Assembly: GCF_023073315.1 (NCBI RefSeq)
Contig: NZ_JADPJH010000018.1
Location: forward strand, 327,358 to 391,357
Length of the DNA: 64,000 nt
From: Bradyrhizobium sp. 1
GTDB taxonomy: Bacteria > Pseudomonadota > Alphaproteobacteria > Rhizobiales > Xanthobacteraceae
Direction of reading: 5' to 3'
Part shown: positions 1 to 8,662 of the stretch, piece after piece
Layout: every line of letters begins with the position of its first letter
How positions within the stretch are numbered: the first letter of the stretch is position 1
The notes under the pieces: generated by a model
Databases searched by the model: none
The model's input: only the letters and a program-made list of their open reading frames with translations
What the model was told of the DNA's origin: nothing
Made by a program: the position numbers and the translations under genes

Positions 1-285
1 ACCTTCAAACTCGCGATTGCCGCACTCATCACTGCCGGGCTGTTCGCTGCGCCCTTCGCGGCTGAAGCGAAGAAGCACCGGTCGAGCCGCCATTATTACA
101 GCACCAGCGTGATGGCACCGGCCTATGGCGGTGCCGGATCGCCGATAGTGCAGCCGAGGGCGTCTTACGGGTCGTCCGGGCAGACAGTCGGGACGGTCAC
201 CGCGCCATCGATCGGAACGTACAACTGGCCGTCGGTCGGCGTGACCAACTCGGTCCCGACCTGGAGCAATACCAACCCGCGGTGA
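1..285 (+). CDS. small secreted protein, 5'-truncated by window edge
   Basis: Frame 1 is open from the first base to a TGA at 283-285. The visible part begins inside a hydrophobic signal-peptide core (LAIAALITAGLFAAPFAAEA) and continues into a basic, Tyr/Ser/Gly-rich mature region. The C-terminus carries APSIGT, then PSVGVTNSVPTW, then NTNP. The same tail occurs in the protein at 1179-1448, so the two are paralogs about 0.9 kb apart. No enzymatic motif is visible, and function is unknown; export to the periplasm is inferred from the signal peptide. The start codon lies outside the window. Confidence 0.75.
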   Translation, partial: TFKLAIAALITAGLFAAPFAAEAKKHRSSRHYYSTSVMAPAYGGAGSPIVQPRASYGSSGQTVGTVTAPSIGTYNWPSVGVTNSVPTWSNTNPR

Positions 286-428
286 GTAGCGGTTGCGCCG
301 GCGATCAGCCTTCCGCGCGGCCCTTCTCGATCCCGAACACCAAGCAGGTCGTCGTCGCATGCGCGATCAGCCGGCCTTTCGCATCGATGATGCGCGCTTC
401 AGGGATGCGGAAGAGCCAAAAGGCGGCC

Positions 429-638
429 TCAGGCGCCCCTGCCGGTCTGTTGACCGAACACACAGCGCCATCCTGCCAGGCGCTCGGCTGGATGCTGGTT
501 CATCCATTCGGCGAGCTGCGGCGCGCCCATCAGGCAGGACTGCATCGAAACGTTGGCAAAGTCCGAGGTGGTGACGATCTGCTCGTGGCAATTCCCCGGG
601 GAGGCGAGGCTACAGAGCACTGCGATGATCTTGATCAC
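429..638 (-). CDS. short secreted hypothetical protein
   Basis: A 69-residue protein with a short hydrophobic N-terminus (IIAVLCSLASPG), followed by a compact region containing SMQSCLMG, PQLAEWMNQHP and W-R-C. It starts at a GTG that overlaps the stop of the gene at 635-817 (GTGA), which supports translational coupling and a two-gene unit. The two spaced cysteines suggest a disulfide in the periplasm (inference). I do not recognise a characterised family; it resembles short conserved hypotheticals of rhizobia. Confidence 0.55.
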   Translation of the reverse strand: MIKIIAVLCSLASPGNCHEQIVTTSDFANVSMQSCLMGAPQLAEWMNQHPAERLAGWRCVFGQQTGRGA

Positions 639-817
639 GCCAGATTTCCCACGTCGCTGCCGGCAGCGCGACCGATCGTCGCCTTGTCCTGCTGCTCGTC
701 GGCCGGATCAGACGGGAAAATGCTGTCATAGATCGCGCGCGCTTCCTGAATGAGGCGAAGACGCTCGCGCTCCGATTTCGAGACAAACTGAATAACCTGG
801 CCCATGTCGGCCTCCAA
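635..817 (-). CDS. short conserved hypothetical protein
   Basis: A 60-residue soluble protein, rich in charged residues (MGQVIQFVSKSERERLRLIQ), predicted mainly helical. The ATG at 805, giving the MGQVIQF start, is an alternative to 817. Its stop overlaps the GTG start of the downstream 429-638 gene by four bases, so both are probably co-transcribed. No function can be assigned. It has no signal peptide, unlike its partner. Confidence 0.5.
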   Translation of the reverse strand: MEADMGQVIQFVSKSERERLRLIQEARAIYDSIFPSDPADEQQDKATIGRAAGSDVGNLA

Positions 818-1178
818 TGGATCGATGAACCCATCATGAGATGATGGTAATCATTCCATCAGGAGGTGGGGCGCCGACCTGTGTTTTTCAGCTGCGCGGA
901 TGGTCACGACGGATAAAAAGCCCGTGACTGCTGTTGCCGGAGGCGGAACGGAATACCGGAGCAGATGCGTCATCCTTAATACCGTCAGCCCGCGCTCGTT
1001 GTATCCCGGAACAAACGCGAACAGCTCGTCAAGGGCAGCGTAACGGAGTGTTGAGACACGCAGTATGGCCTTGCTGCGGCACATCTTCGTGCACGTGGCG
1101 TTGTCAGGTTGCTCAGTGCGTGAGCGGTTCGATAGGTGAACGGCCGAAGCAACTGAGGATCGCCCGAAAGGATGAGCC
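818..1178. other. intergenic region without a convincing gene
   Basis: About 360 bases lie between two divergently oriented small genes. Several short open frames exist on both strands but none has a credible ribosome site or recognisable protein. It should contain both promoters; no operator or hairpin was clear. Confidence 0.4.
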
Positions 1179-1448
1179 ATGACAACAACGAGACGCCTCA
1201 TTGCTGCACTTATCGCCGTGGGATTTGCGGCATCACCGCTCGCTGCAAACGCGCAGACGTCAACAACTGGTGCACAAACCAGCACGCACAGCACCCCGGG
1301 AGCGCCGGTACAGCAAGGCACGATTGGAAGTTCCGGCCAACGAGTCGGGACGACGACGGCACCGTCGATCGGGACGTCCACTCAGCCCTCGGTTGGCGTG
1401 ACCAACTCGGTGCCCACCTGGAATAACACCAACCCGTCTTCCAAGTAG
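1179..1448 (+). CDS. small secreted protein, paralog of the 1-285 protein
   Basis: An 89-residue protein with a classical signal peptide (basic MTTTRR, then LIAALIAVGFAASPLAANA), cleavable after ANA, followed by a Thr/Ser/Gln-rich mature part. The last 35 residues (APSIGT, PSVGVTNSVPTW, NTNP) nearly match the tail of the truncated protein at 1-285. The conserved tail and variable middle suggest that the tail is the functional part. No catalytic motif or lipobox is seen. The ATG is followed directly by the signal peptide, so the start is secure. Confidence 0.75.
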   Translation: MTTTRRLIAALIAVGFAASPLAANAQTSTTGAQTSTHSTPGAPVQQGTIGSSGQRVGTTTAPSIGTSTQPSVGVTNSVPTWNNTNPSSK

Positions 1449-1465
1449 CAGTCCCGATTGCAGGT

Positions 1466-3085
1466 TTACGCTGCCGGAGCGCGTCCTTTGCGCCCCGGCA
1501 CCGCGGCCAGCAGTTCGCGCGTGTAGGCATGCTCGGGCGCGGCGAACAGCTGGGCGGTCGGCTTGAGCTCGACGATGGCGCCGCGCTGCATCACCGCGAT
1601 GCGGTCGCAGATTTGGGCGGCGACGCGCAGATCGTGGGTGATGAACAGCATCGAGAGGCCGAGGCGCGCCTTGAGGTCTTCGAGCAGCCTCAACACCTGC
1701 GCCTGCACGGAGACGTCGAGCGCGGAGACGGCTTCGTCGGCGACGATGATCTCCGGCTCGAGCGCGAGCGCGCGCGCAATGCCGATGCGCTGGCGTTGGC
1801 CGCCCGAGAATTCATGCGGATAGCGCTCCAGCGCGCCGGCATCGAGGCCGACCATCTTGAGGAGATCACGGGCGCGGTCGAATGCGACCTTCGGTGTGGT
1901 GCCGGCCGCGATCGGGCCATCGGCGATGATGTGGCCGACCTTGCGCCGCGGATTGAGCGAGGCGAACGGATCCTGAAAGATCATCTGGATGCGATGGCGC
2001 TCGGCGCGCAGCGCCCTGCCCGACAGAGAAGTGAGATCGGTTTCGCCGATCCGCACCGTGCCCCGGTCGGCTTCGATCAACCGCATCACGAGCCGTGCCA
2101 CCGACGATTTGCCGGAGCCGGATTCGCCGACGAGCCCAAGCGTCTCGCCCTTGAGAATATTGAAATTGACCGCGCGTGCGGCATCGACGCGGCGGTCCTC
2201 GCGAAACCAGCCGCCCGAGGTGATGTAGGTCTTGTCCAGCCCGATCACCTCGACGGCCCTGGCCTGATCGTCGAGCGGCTCGCGCGCCGGCGGGTCCATC
2301 GACGGCACGGCGGCGAGCAGCGCCTTGGTGTAGTCGTGCTGCGGCGTGTTGAAGACGGCAGCAGAGGGGCCTTCCTCCACGACCTTGCCGTGCCGGAGCA
2401 CCACGACCTGGTCGGCGATATCAGCGACCACGCCGAAATCATGGGTGATGAACATCACCGCCATGTTGCGGTTGCGCTGGAGGTTGCGGATCAGTTTGAG
2501 GATCTGTGCCTGCGTGGTGACGTCGAGCGCGGTGGTCGGCTCGTCCGCAACCAGGACCGCCGGTTCGAGCGCGAGCGCCATCGCGATCATGGCGCGCTGG
2601 CGCTGACCGCCGGACAGCTGATGCGGATAGGCGCGCACGATGCGCTCGGGGTCGGGCAGGCCGACCTCGCGCGCCAGCGCCAACGCTCTCGCGCGCCGCT
2701 CCTTCGGCGTGAGCAGGCCGTGGGCCTCGAACATCTCCGCCATCTGGTCGCCGATCCGCATCAACGGATTGAGCGCGGTCATCGGCTCCTGAAAAATCAT
2801 CGCGAGCCGGCGCCCGCGCAGATCGCGCCAGGCATCGTCATCGAGCTTGAGCAGGTCGCGGCCTTCGAACTGGATCTCGCCGGAGGTGACGGAAACCGTA
2901 TCGGGCAGAAGTCCCATCAGCGCATGCGCGCACATCGACTTGCCGGAGCCGGACTCGCCGACGACGCAGACGATCTTGCCGGGCCGCAAGTCCAGCGAAA
3001 CGCCGTCCACAGCGAAGGGACGCTCGGCACCCTTGGGCAGCGCGATCCGCAGATTCTTGATCGAGACGGCGGGCGGGGCGGTCAT
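1466..3085 (-). CDS. oligopeptide-type ABC importer, fused double ATPase
   Basis: A 539-residue protein with two complete ABC ATPase domains in tandem, as in YejF and GsiA. Each half has a Walker A GESGSGKS (first at about residues 43-50), an LSGGQRQR or FSGGQRQR signature and a Walker B followed by ADEP or ADEA. Each half ends with the short extension typical of Dpp/Opp ATPases. It energises import through the two adjacent permeases. I placed the start at MTAPPAVSIKN, two bases after the permease stop; an upstream extension would run into the permease gene. It is last of four genes in a leftward operon. The substrate class (peptide, opine or similar) cannot be fixed from sequence. Confidence 0.92.
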   Translation of the reverse strand: MTAPPAVSIKNLRIALPKGAERPFAVDGVSLDLRPGKIVCVVGESGSGKSMCAHALMGLLPDTVSVTSGEIQFEGRDLLKLDDDAWRDLRGRRLAMIFQEPMTALNPLMRIGDQMAEMFEAHGLLTPKERRARALALAREVGLPDPERIVRAYPHQLSGGQRQRAMIAMALALEPAVLVADEPTTALDVTTQAQILKLIRNLQRNRNMAVMFITHDFGVVADIADQVVVLRHGKVVEEGPSAAVFNTPQHDYTKALLAAVPSMDPPAREPLDDQARAVEVIGLDKTYITSGGWFREDRRVDAARAVNFNILKGETLGLVGESGSGKSSVARLVMRLIEADRGTVRIGETDLTSLSGRALRAERHRIQMIFQDPFASLNPRRKVGHIIADGPIAAGTTPKVAFDRARDLLKMVGLDAGALERYPHEFSGGQRQRIGIARALALEPEIIVADEAVSALDVSVQAQVLRLLEDLKARLGLSMLFITHDLRVAAQICDRIAVMQRGAIVELKPTAQLFAAPEHAYTRELLAAVPGRKGRAPAA

Positions 3086-3087
3086 CG

Positions 3088-3927
3088 TCAGCGGCCCTCC
3101 CGCGACAGGCGCGGATTGAGGGCGTCGTTGAGGCCTTCCCCGATCAGGTTGAGGCCGAGCACCGAGATCAGGATGGCGACGCCGGGAAACACCGTGATCC
3201 ACCAAGCCTGGCGGATTACGGTGCGGCCGGCGCCGACCATGTAGCCCCAGGAAATCAAATTGGGATCGCCGAGGCCGAGGAAGGCCAGCGAGGATTCCAG
3301 CAGGATCGCGGTCGCGACCATCAGCGAAGCCAGCACGATCACCGGCGACAGTGCGTTGGGCAAAATCTCGCGCAGGATGATCCAGGTGTTGCTCTGGCCG
3401 GTCACGACGGCGGCCTGGACATATTCGCGCGTGCGCAGCGACAGCACCTCGCCGCGCACGAGGCGGGCGACCGGCGGCCAGCTCACCACCGCGATCGAGG
3501 CCACAATCGAATAGATCGAGGGCTGCAGGATCGCGACCAGCACGATCGCAAGCGCGAAGCTCGGAATGGTCTGGAAGAACTCGGTGAAGCGCATCAAGGC
3601 GTCGTCGACCCTGCCGCCGAAATAGCCGGCCATGGCGCCGATGGGAACGCCGACGACCAGCGCAACCAGCGTCGAGACGAGGCCGACCAGCAGCGAGACG
3701 CGTGCGCCAAAGATCATGCCGGCAAACACGTCGCGGCCGAGCGCGTCGGTGCCCAGTGGCACGGTCGAAAGCGTGAAGGGCGGCAGGAATGGCCGCTGCA
3801 CCATGCGCCAGGGCGAATTCGGGAACAGCATCGGACCGAACACCGCGATCCCGATCGCGAAAACCAGGATCACGAGCCCGATGACGCCGCTCGGGCTGCG
3901 CAGCATCGATTTCCAGAACTGTTTCAT
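3088..3927 (-). CDS. DppC-type ABC permease
   Basis: A 279-residue inner-membrane permease. It opens with a cytoplasmic tail (MKQFWKSMLRSPSG), a first membrane helix, and the linker LGTDALGRDVFAGMIFGAR that is typical of DppC/OppC subunits. The binding-protein-dependent transport core with the EAA-like loop (AAVVTGQSNTWIILREILPN) follows. The ATG overlaps the stop of the DppB-like gene by four bases (ATGA), and the double ATPase follows two bases after its stop, so translation is coupled. The start is set at the MKQFWKS methionine because upstream sequence is the partner permease in another frame. Confidence 0.92.
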   Translation of the reverse strand: MKQFWKSMLRSPSGVIGLVILVFAIGIAVFGPMLFPNSPWRMVQRPFLPPFTLSTVPLGTDALGRDVFAGMIFGARVSLLVGLVSTLVALVVGVPIGAMAGYFGGRVDDALMRFTEFFQTIPSFALAIVLVAILQPSIYSIVASIAVVSWPPVARLVRGEVLSLRTREYVQAAVVTGQSNTWIILREILPNALSPVIVLASLMVATAILLESSLAFLGLGDPNLISWGYMVGAGRTVIRQAWWITVFPGVAILISVLGLNLIGEGLNDALNPRLSREGR

Positions 3928-4895
3928 GAGGCGAATTCGATGCGCGGGTCGACCAGGCGATAGACCAGGTCGGTGATGAGGTTGAAGATCAGGACCATGA
4001 TCGAACAGGTCACGAAGACGCCGAGGAGCAGATTGTAGTCGCGCTGGAGCAGCGCGTCGTACATCAGACGCCCGATGCCGGGCCAGGCGAACACGGTCTC
4101 GGTGATGACCGCGCCGCCAATCAGCGTGCCGGCATGCACGCCGGCGAGTGTCACCACGGGTAGCAGCGCGTTGCGCAGCACGTGGCGGCGCTGGATCACG
4201 GCGTCGGAGAGACCTTTCGCCCGCGCCGTCTTGACGAAGTCGAGCCGCTTCACCTCCAGCATCGAGGCGCGCGTCATGCGGGTGTAGGTCGCCATGAAGA
4301 ACAGGCCGAGCGTCATCGCCGGCATGATCAGGTGCGCGCCGACATCGGCCGCGTGGGCAAGACCGGTGAGGTTGGCGCCGACTGTCTCGTAGCCGAAGCT
4401 CGGCAGCCAATCCATGGTGACCGAGAACAGCAGGATGCCCATCAGTGCCACCCAGAAGATTGGCATGGCATAGAAGATCAGCGCGAAGACGGTGATGGCG
4501 GTGTCGAGAAACGTTCCGGCAAAGCGCGCGGCAAAGGTGCCGAAGAGAACGCCTGCTATCAGCGAGATCGCGAAGGCCGTCAGCGTCAGCAGCAATGTTG
4601 CCGGCAGCCGTTCGCCAATCAGCTTCGCGACCGGCGCCTGCTGGCGGAACGAGAAGCCGAGATCGAGGGTGACGACGCCCTTGACGTAGATGAAGAGCTG
4701 CTCGGGCAGCGGCTTGTCGAGGCCGAACTTTTCCCGGAGCTGCTTGACAAAGATCTGGTCACTGGCGCCGGCCTCGCCCGCCATCACAGCCGCGGGGTCG
4801 CCGGGCGCAAGCCGGATCAGGAAGAAGTTGAGGACGACGATCGCGAGCAGGACGATCACGCCCTTCACGACACGCTGGGCAACGAAGGAGAGCAT
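3924..4895 (-). CDS. DppB-type ABC permease
   Basis: A 323-residue inner-membrane permease with the DppB/OppB start: an N-terminal helix (VIVLLAIVVLNFFLIRLAPGDPA), a periplasmic loop containing LREKFGLDKPLPEQ, then five further hydrophobic segments and the conserved EAA loop (TARAKGLSDAVIQRRHVLRNALLPV). It forms the heterodimeric channel with the DppC-type protein encoded immediately downstream. It is separated from the upstream binding-protein gene by about 200 bases that hold a large inverted repeat. Confidence 0.92.
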   Translation of the reverse strand: MLSFVAQRVVKGVIVLLAIVVLNFFLIRLAPGDPAAVMAGEAGASDQIFVKQLREKFGLDKPLPEQLFIYVKGVVTLDLGFSFRQQAPVAKLIGERLPATLLLTLTAFAISLIAGVLFGTFAARFAGTFLDTAITVFALIFYAMPIFWVALMGILLFSVTMDWLPSFGYETVGANLTGLAHAADVGAHLIMPAMTLGLFFMATYTRMTRASMLEVKRLDFVKTARAKGLSDAVIQRRHVLRNALLPVVTLAGVHAGTLIGGAVITETVFAWPGIGRLMYDALLQRDYNLLLGVFVTCSIMVLIFNLITDLVYRLVDPRIEFAS

Positions 4896-4942
4896 CTAAA
4901 GAGTCATATCTTGTAGCGTGACCTCGAGCCACGGTGACGGTG

Positions 4943-5084
4943 CGCTCCCTCGCTCCGCTCTTGCGGGGAGAGGGTTGGGGTGAGGGGCCTCTCTCCAGGC
5001 GTGAGGTGGCCGTGAGACCTGTACCCCCTCACCCGGATCGCATCTGCGATGCGATCCGACCTCTCCCCGCACGCGGGGAGAGGT
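4943..5084. repeat. dispersed inverted-repeat element, family A copy 1 (intra-operon)
   Basis: A GC-rich element with outer arms of the type CTTGCGGGGAGAGG and CCTCTCCCCGC. Its inner stem is perfect: CGGATCGCATC (5034-5044), loop TGC, GATGCGATCCG (5048-5058). Related copies are at 10112-10255, 28990-29158, 59316-59455 and the right edge. It sits between the binding-protein gene and the permease genes of one operon, where a transcribed hairpin would protect the 3' end of upstream mRNA or reduce read-through. Confidence 0.85.
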
Positions 5085-5098
5085 GAAGAGGGCGGGGC

Positions 5099-6649
5099 TC
5101 ACTTGTCGAGCCATGCGTCCTTGAAGCCGTCATTGACCCCGATCCCCGTGGTGATCAGGTTCTTGACCTTGCAGCGCATAATGGTCGGGAATTGCAGCTC
5201 GAGCATCCAGGCCACCGGCACGTCCTCGACCAGGATCTTCTGCGCCTTCTCGTAGATCTCCTTGCGCTTGGAATCCGGGGTCGCAACCGCGCCATCGGCG
5301 AACAGCTTGTCGATCTCGGGATTGGAGTAACCCTCGACGTTGTTGAACACCTGGCCCTTGGCGATGGCGCTGGAGACGTAGTTGCGGCCGACGCCGAGCG
5401 CGGGATCGCCGTATTGGTAGAGATAGGTGAAGGCGATGTCGTAGTCCCAGTCACCGATCTTCTGGTTACCGCCGGCAACGTCGGTGGCGATGGTCTCGAT
5501 GTTCATGCCGACGTCCATGAGGTTCTGCTTCACCGCTTCACCCCAGCGCTGCCAGGTCTCGCCGTAGGCGAGCGGCAGCAGGCGGATCTTCTCGCCCTTG
5601 TAGCCGGCTTCCTTCAGCAGTGCCTTGGCCTTGGCCGGATCGTACGGGTATTTCGGCACGTCGGCGGTGTAGTACTTGATGGTCGAGGCGGACGGGCCAG
5701 TCGCGACCTTGCCGAGCCCGTTCCAGATCACGTCCTTGGCGAAGTCGCGGTCGATCGCAAACATGATCGCCTGCCGCACCCGCTTGTCGGCGAGCGGACC
5801 CTGGCGGTTGTTGAGCCACAGCCAGGCCAGCGGCGAGAAGAACTCCCAGCCGGCGCCGGTGACGCAGGTGTCCTTGAGCTTGGACAGGCGCGGCACGTCA
5901 AAGTTCTCGACCGAGCCGCCGGGCAGCACATCGACCTTGCCGGTCTCATACGCCACCGAGCGTGCGGCGGCGTCGGGAATGATCTGCCAGTAGATTTCGT
6001 CGATATAGGGCTTGCCCTTCTCGTAATAGTTCGGGTTCTTGACCAGGCGGATGAACGAGCCCTTCTGCCATTCCTTGAACATGAAGGGGCCGGTGCCGAC
6101 AGGCGCGTTGTTGTAGGCGTTGGTCTTCCAGTCGGTGCCTTCATAGAGATGCTTCGGCACCATCGGCATCGAGCCGACCTCGAAGATGCCGAGGAACGGG
6201 CCGAACGGCTGCTTCAGCGTGAACACCACGGTGTAGTCGTCGGGTGCCTCGACCTTGTCGACCTGCGCGAGGTTGTTACGTGCACGCGCGTGGGTCTGCT
6301 TCAGCATCTCGATCGAGAACAGCACGTCCGCGGCCGTGAAGGGCTTGCCGTCATGCCAGGTGACGCCCTTCCGGAGCTTGAAAGTGTAGGTCTTGGCGTC
6401 CTCGCTGACGCTCCAGCTCTCGGCGAGCTCCGGAAGCGGCTCGAGCTTGGGGCTGTAGCGCAGCAGGCCCTCGAAGATGTTGCCCGACACCATCTGGGTC
6501 GGACCATTCTGGATCTGCGCGAGCATCAGGCCGGGCGGCTCGGGCTGGATCACGGCGTTGATCACGCCCCCCATTTTCGGCTCTTGCGCCAGTGCCGAGG
6601 CCGTGAGGCCGCAAGCCAGGAGGAGTCCAAGCAACACTCGTTTTGACAT
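5099..6649 (-). CDS. peptide-type ABC transporter substrate-binding protein
   Basis: A 516-residue periplasmic protein of the SBP_bac_5 (DppA/OppA) family. A Sec signal peptide (MSKRVLLGLLLACGLTASALA) is followed by the family's early region (MGGVINAVIQPEPPGL), the segment LAESWSVSEDAKTYTFKLRK, and GVTWHDGKPFTAADV, all diagnostic. It captures the solute and delivers it to the DppBC-like permeases encoded downstream. As first gene of the leftward operon it is cut off from the permease genes by a stable inverted repeat, which fits the usual need for excess binding protein. No paralog lies nearby, and the ligand is unknown. Confidence 0.93.
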   Translation of the reverse strand: MSKRVLLGLLLACGLTASALAQEPKMGGVINAVIQPEPPGLMLAQIQNGPTQMVSGNIFEGLLRYSPKLEPLPELAESWSVSEDAKTYTFKLRKGVTWHDGKPFTAADVLFSIEMLKQTHARARNNLAQVDKVEAPDDYTVVFTLKQPFGPFLGIFEVGSMPMVPKHLYEGTDWKTNAYNNAPVGTGPFMFKEWQKGSFIRLVKNPNYYEKGKPYIDEIYWQIIPDAAARSVAYETGKVDVLPGGSVENFDVPRLSKLKDTCVTGAGWEFFSPLAWLWLNNRQGPLADKRVRQAIMFAIDRDFAKDVIWNGLGKVATGPSASTIKYYTADVPKYPYDPAKAKALLKEAGYKGEKIRLLPLAYGETWQRWGEAVKQNLMDVGMNIETIATDVAGGNQKIGDWDYDIAFTYLYQYGDPALGVGRNYVSSAIAKGQVFNNVEGYSNPEIDKLFADGAVATPDSKRKEIYEKAQKILVEDVPVAWMLELQFPTIMRCKVKNLITTGIGVNDGFKDAWLDK

Positions 6650-6978
6650 GTCGTATCTTTCTCAAGCGAGACCAGCCGCAAACGCTTCGCACGTCATGGC
6701 GCGCGAAGCTACGGCCGTCCCATCCCAGTCCCCATCCGATATCGAGGCTCACATAGTCTCATTCGACGCCGCAAGATGAAAGTCTCGACAGTGTTCGCAC
6801 AAAAAATGTACAGCGCGTCCTTTATCGGCTCTGTCATAAATGATCGGTCGGCCATTGACCGACTGGGGGCGACAGCGACACGACGTCGCGGCTCAGAAGC
6901 GATTCAGATGATGTCTCCGAACACCCCTCCACAATCTCGTCGGTCCGAACACTGGGTAGGGGAAAGTGGCCGCACGCC
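6650..6978. promoter_or_regulatory. intergenic region upstream of the peptide ABC operon
   Basis: About 330 bases between the start of the binding-protein gene and the end of the next leftward gene. It should hold the ABC operon promoter. A small perfect inverted repeat, TCGGTC (6843-6848) and GACCGA (6856-6861), is visible and could be an operator or a weak terminator for the upstream gene. No coding frame is credible. Confidence 0.35.
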
Positions 6979-8529
6979 CTACCGCAATCCCGCCCGGCGG
7001 AATCCTTCCAGATAATGCGCGCGGTCTGCGTCGTTCGCCCACGGCAACTGCGTCGCAATCCAGTGCAGCGAGATGTTTGGCTGGGTGCGACGGAGCTCGG
7101 CCAGCGCCATCTCCGCCAGCGCGCCGTCACCGGTCATGCCGGCGGACACCGCGAGCACGCGGTAGGCGCCGGTGAGATCGCCGCGGTGACGGATCGCCTC
7201 GCGTGCGAGCGTGATGGCCTCGTCATAATGCCGCTCGGTGAAGCGCGCATAGCCGGCGATGCCGTAATAGATCGCGAGCGACGGATCGCGCGGCGAGAGC
7301 CGGATCGCCCTCTGTGCCGCGTCGAACGATTCCCGTGAGCGTCCGGCGTAGGACAGCGCGAGCGCGTAATAGCCCTGCGCCAGCGAGAAGTTCGGATTGA
7401 GCGCGAGCGCCTGCTCGAACTCGGACAGCGCGTCGGAAAGCCGCCGTGTCGAGAAGAAGACGCTGCCGAGGGCTGCGTGCGCCCAGGCATCCTCGTGGTC
7501 GTGGCGCACCGCGGCAAGCGCGGCGGCCTCCGCGATCGGCGCCGTCGTGGCGAGTTCCGCCCAGCCGAGATGCACGCCGAACATGTGGCTTGCCGCGAGC
7601 ACCGACAGCGCCTGGCCGTAATTCGAATCGATGGCGATAGCGCGTTCGAGCAAGGCCTGCGCGGCCTGATGGTCCTGCCGCGTCACTCGCCAGTAATGCG
7701 ACAGCGCGCGCATCAGCAGGTCCCAGGCATCCAGGCTCGCCGGAGGCTTCCGGTCGGCGCGAAAATTCTCCGCGGCATGGATCTGCGGTTCGATCGCGGC
7801 GACGATCGCGTTGGTGATGTCGTCCTGCACGGCGAAGACGTCGATCAGCTCGCGGTCGTAGCGCTCGGCCCAGAGATGGCTGCCGGTGGTAGCGTCGTTG
7901 AGCTGCGCGGTGATGCGCACGCGATTGTCCACCTTGCGCACGCTACCTTCGACGATGTAGCGGACGCCGAGCTCTTCGGCGATCTGCCTGATGTGAACCG
8001 CGCGTCCTTTGTAGGTGAAGGACGAGTTGCGGGCGATCACCATGAACCAGCGCTGCTTCGACAGCGCGGTGAGGATGTCCTCGCTGATCCCGTCGCCGAA
8101 ATATTCCTGCGCGGGATCGCCGCTCATGTTCTCGAAGGCGAGCACGGCGATCGCCGGGCGGTCCGTCACCGTGCGCGCCAGGGCAGGGCTGGGTTCCGCC
8201 GGCGCAAGTGGCGTTGCCACACCTTCCCGGACGTCGCCGACGAAACGAAAGCCCTTGCGCGGGATGGTCTTGATCAGCCGCTGCGTCGCGCCGTCATCAC
8301 CGAGCGCCTTTCGCACGGCGTTGATCCGGCTGTTCAGCGCGGAGTCCGAGACGATGCGGTCGCTCCAGATCTGGCTGATCAGGTCATCCTTGCTGACCAC
8401 TCGGGCGCGCTGGGCGACGAGGTAGAGCAGGAGATCGAACACCTGCGGCTGCAGCGGCACGGCTGCGCCCCCGCAGGTGAGCTCCCGCAGGTCGCCGTCG
8501 AGTACGTTGTTTTCAAAGAGAAATCGCAC
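6979..8529 (-). CDS. winged-helix transcriptional regulator with TPR domain
   Basis: A 516-residue, CadC-like, apparently cytosolic protein. Residues 1-100 form an OmpR/PhoB-type winged helix (VFDLLLYLVAQRARVVSKDD, then GFRFVGDV). Residues 125-265 are a TolB-N/FlgO-like domain (IAVLAFENMSGDPAQEYFGDG, YIVEGSVRK, LWAERYDREL). The rest is an array of TPR-like helices ending YLEGFRRAGLR. No membrane helix is seen. It starts at GTG; the paralog at 10256-11815 also starts GTG with the matching M-x-F-x-F-x beginning. Two 22-base direct repeats lie immediately upstream. Target genes are unknown; the divergent mddA-like gene is the obvious candidate. Confidence 0.88.
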   Translation of the reverse strand: MRFLFENNVLDGDLRELTCGGAAVPLQPQVFDLLLYLVAQRARVVSKDDLISQIWSDRIVSDSALNSRINAVRKALGDDGATQRLIKTIPRKGFRFVGDVREGVATPLAPAEPSPALARTVTDRPAIAVLAFENMSGDPAQEYFGDGISEDILTALSKQRWFMVIARNSSFTYKGRAVHIRQIAEELGVRYIVEGSVRKVDNRVRITAQLNDATTGSHLWAERYDRELIDVFAVQDDITNAIVAAIEPQIHAAENFRADRKPPASLDAWDLLMRALSHYWRVTRQDHQAAQALLERAIAIDSNYGQALSVLAASHMFGVHLGWAELATTAPIAEAAALAAVRHDHEDAWAHAALGSVFFSTRRLSDALSEFEQALALNPNFSLAQGYYALALSYAGRSRESFDAAQRAIRLSPRDPSLAIYYGIAGYARFTERHYDEAITLAREAIRHRGDLTGAYRVLAVSAGMTGDGALAEMALAELRRTQPNISLHWIATQLPWANDADRAHYLEGFRRAGLR

Positions 8530-8535
8530 GTTTCT

Positions 8536-8579
8536 GTCGTCTCAAGCAAAAATCAAAGTCGTCTCAGGCGAAAATCAAC
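8536..8579. repeat. two 22-bp imperfect direct repeats in a divergent promoter
   Basis: Two adjacent 22-base units begin GTCGTCTCAAGC (8536) and GTCGTCTCAGGC (8558) and differ at about three positions. They lie a few bases upstream of the regulator's GTG and about 85 bases before the mddA-like ATG. OmpR/PhoB-type winged helices bind direct repeats, so this is a candidate autoregulatory site (inference). Confidence 0.55.
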
Positions 8580-8662
8580 CGTCCGCGAAAGTCAGGGGAC
8601 GTCCGTTCGGGCATGGTGGGAAGACCAAACGGTGTCGATGTCTCGGCACAACGGAGTATTCC

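Noticed and set aside
934..1182. Short plus-strand frame upstream of the second secreted protein
   Set aside because: Arg/Cys-rich shadow-like composition, and no credible start context.
851..1381. Minus-strand 176-codon frame over the second small secreted protein
   Set aside because: It overlaps a gene with a clear signal peptide and paralog; no ribosome site and no recognisable product.
1529..3244. Long plus-strand open frame opposite the double ATPase
   Set aside because: The minus strand encodes two perfect ABC domains; the plus frame is low-complexity His/Asp/Arg-rich and has no homology-like motif.
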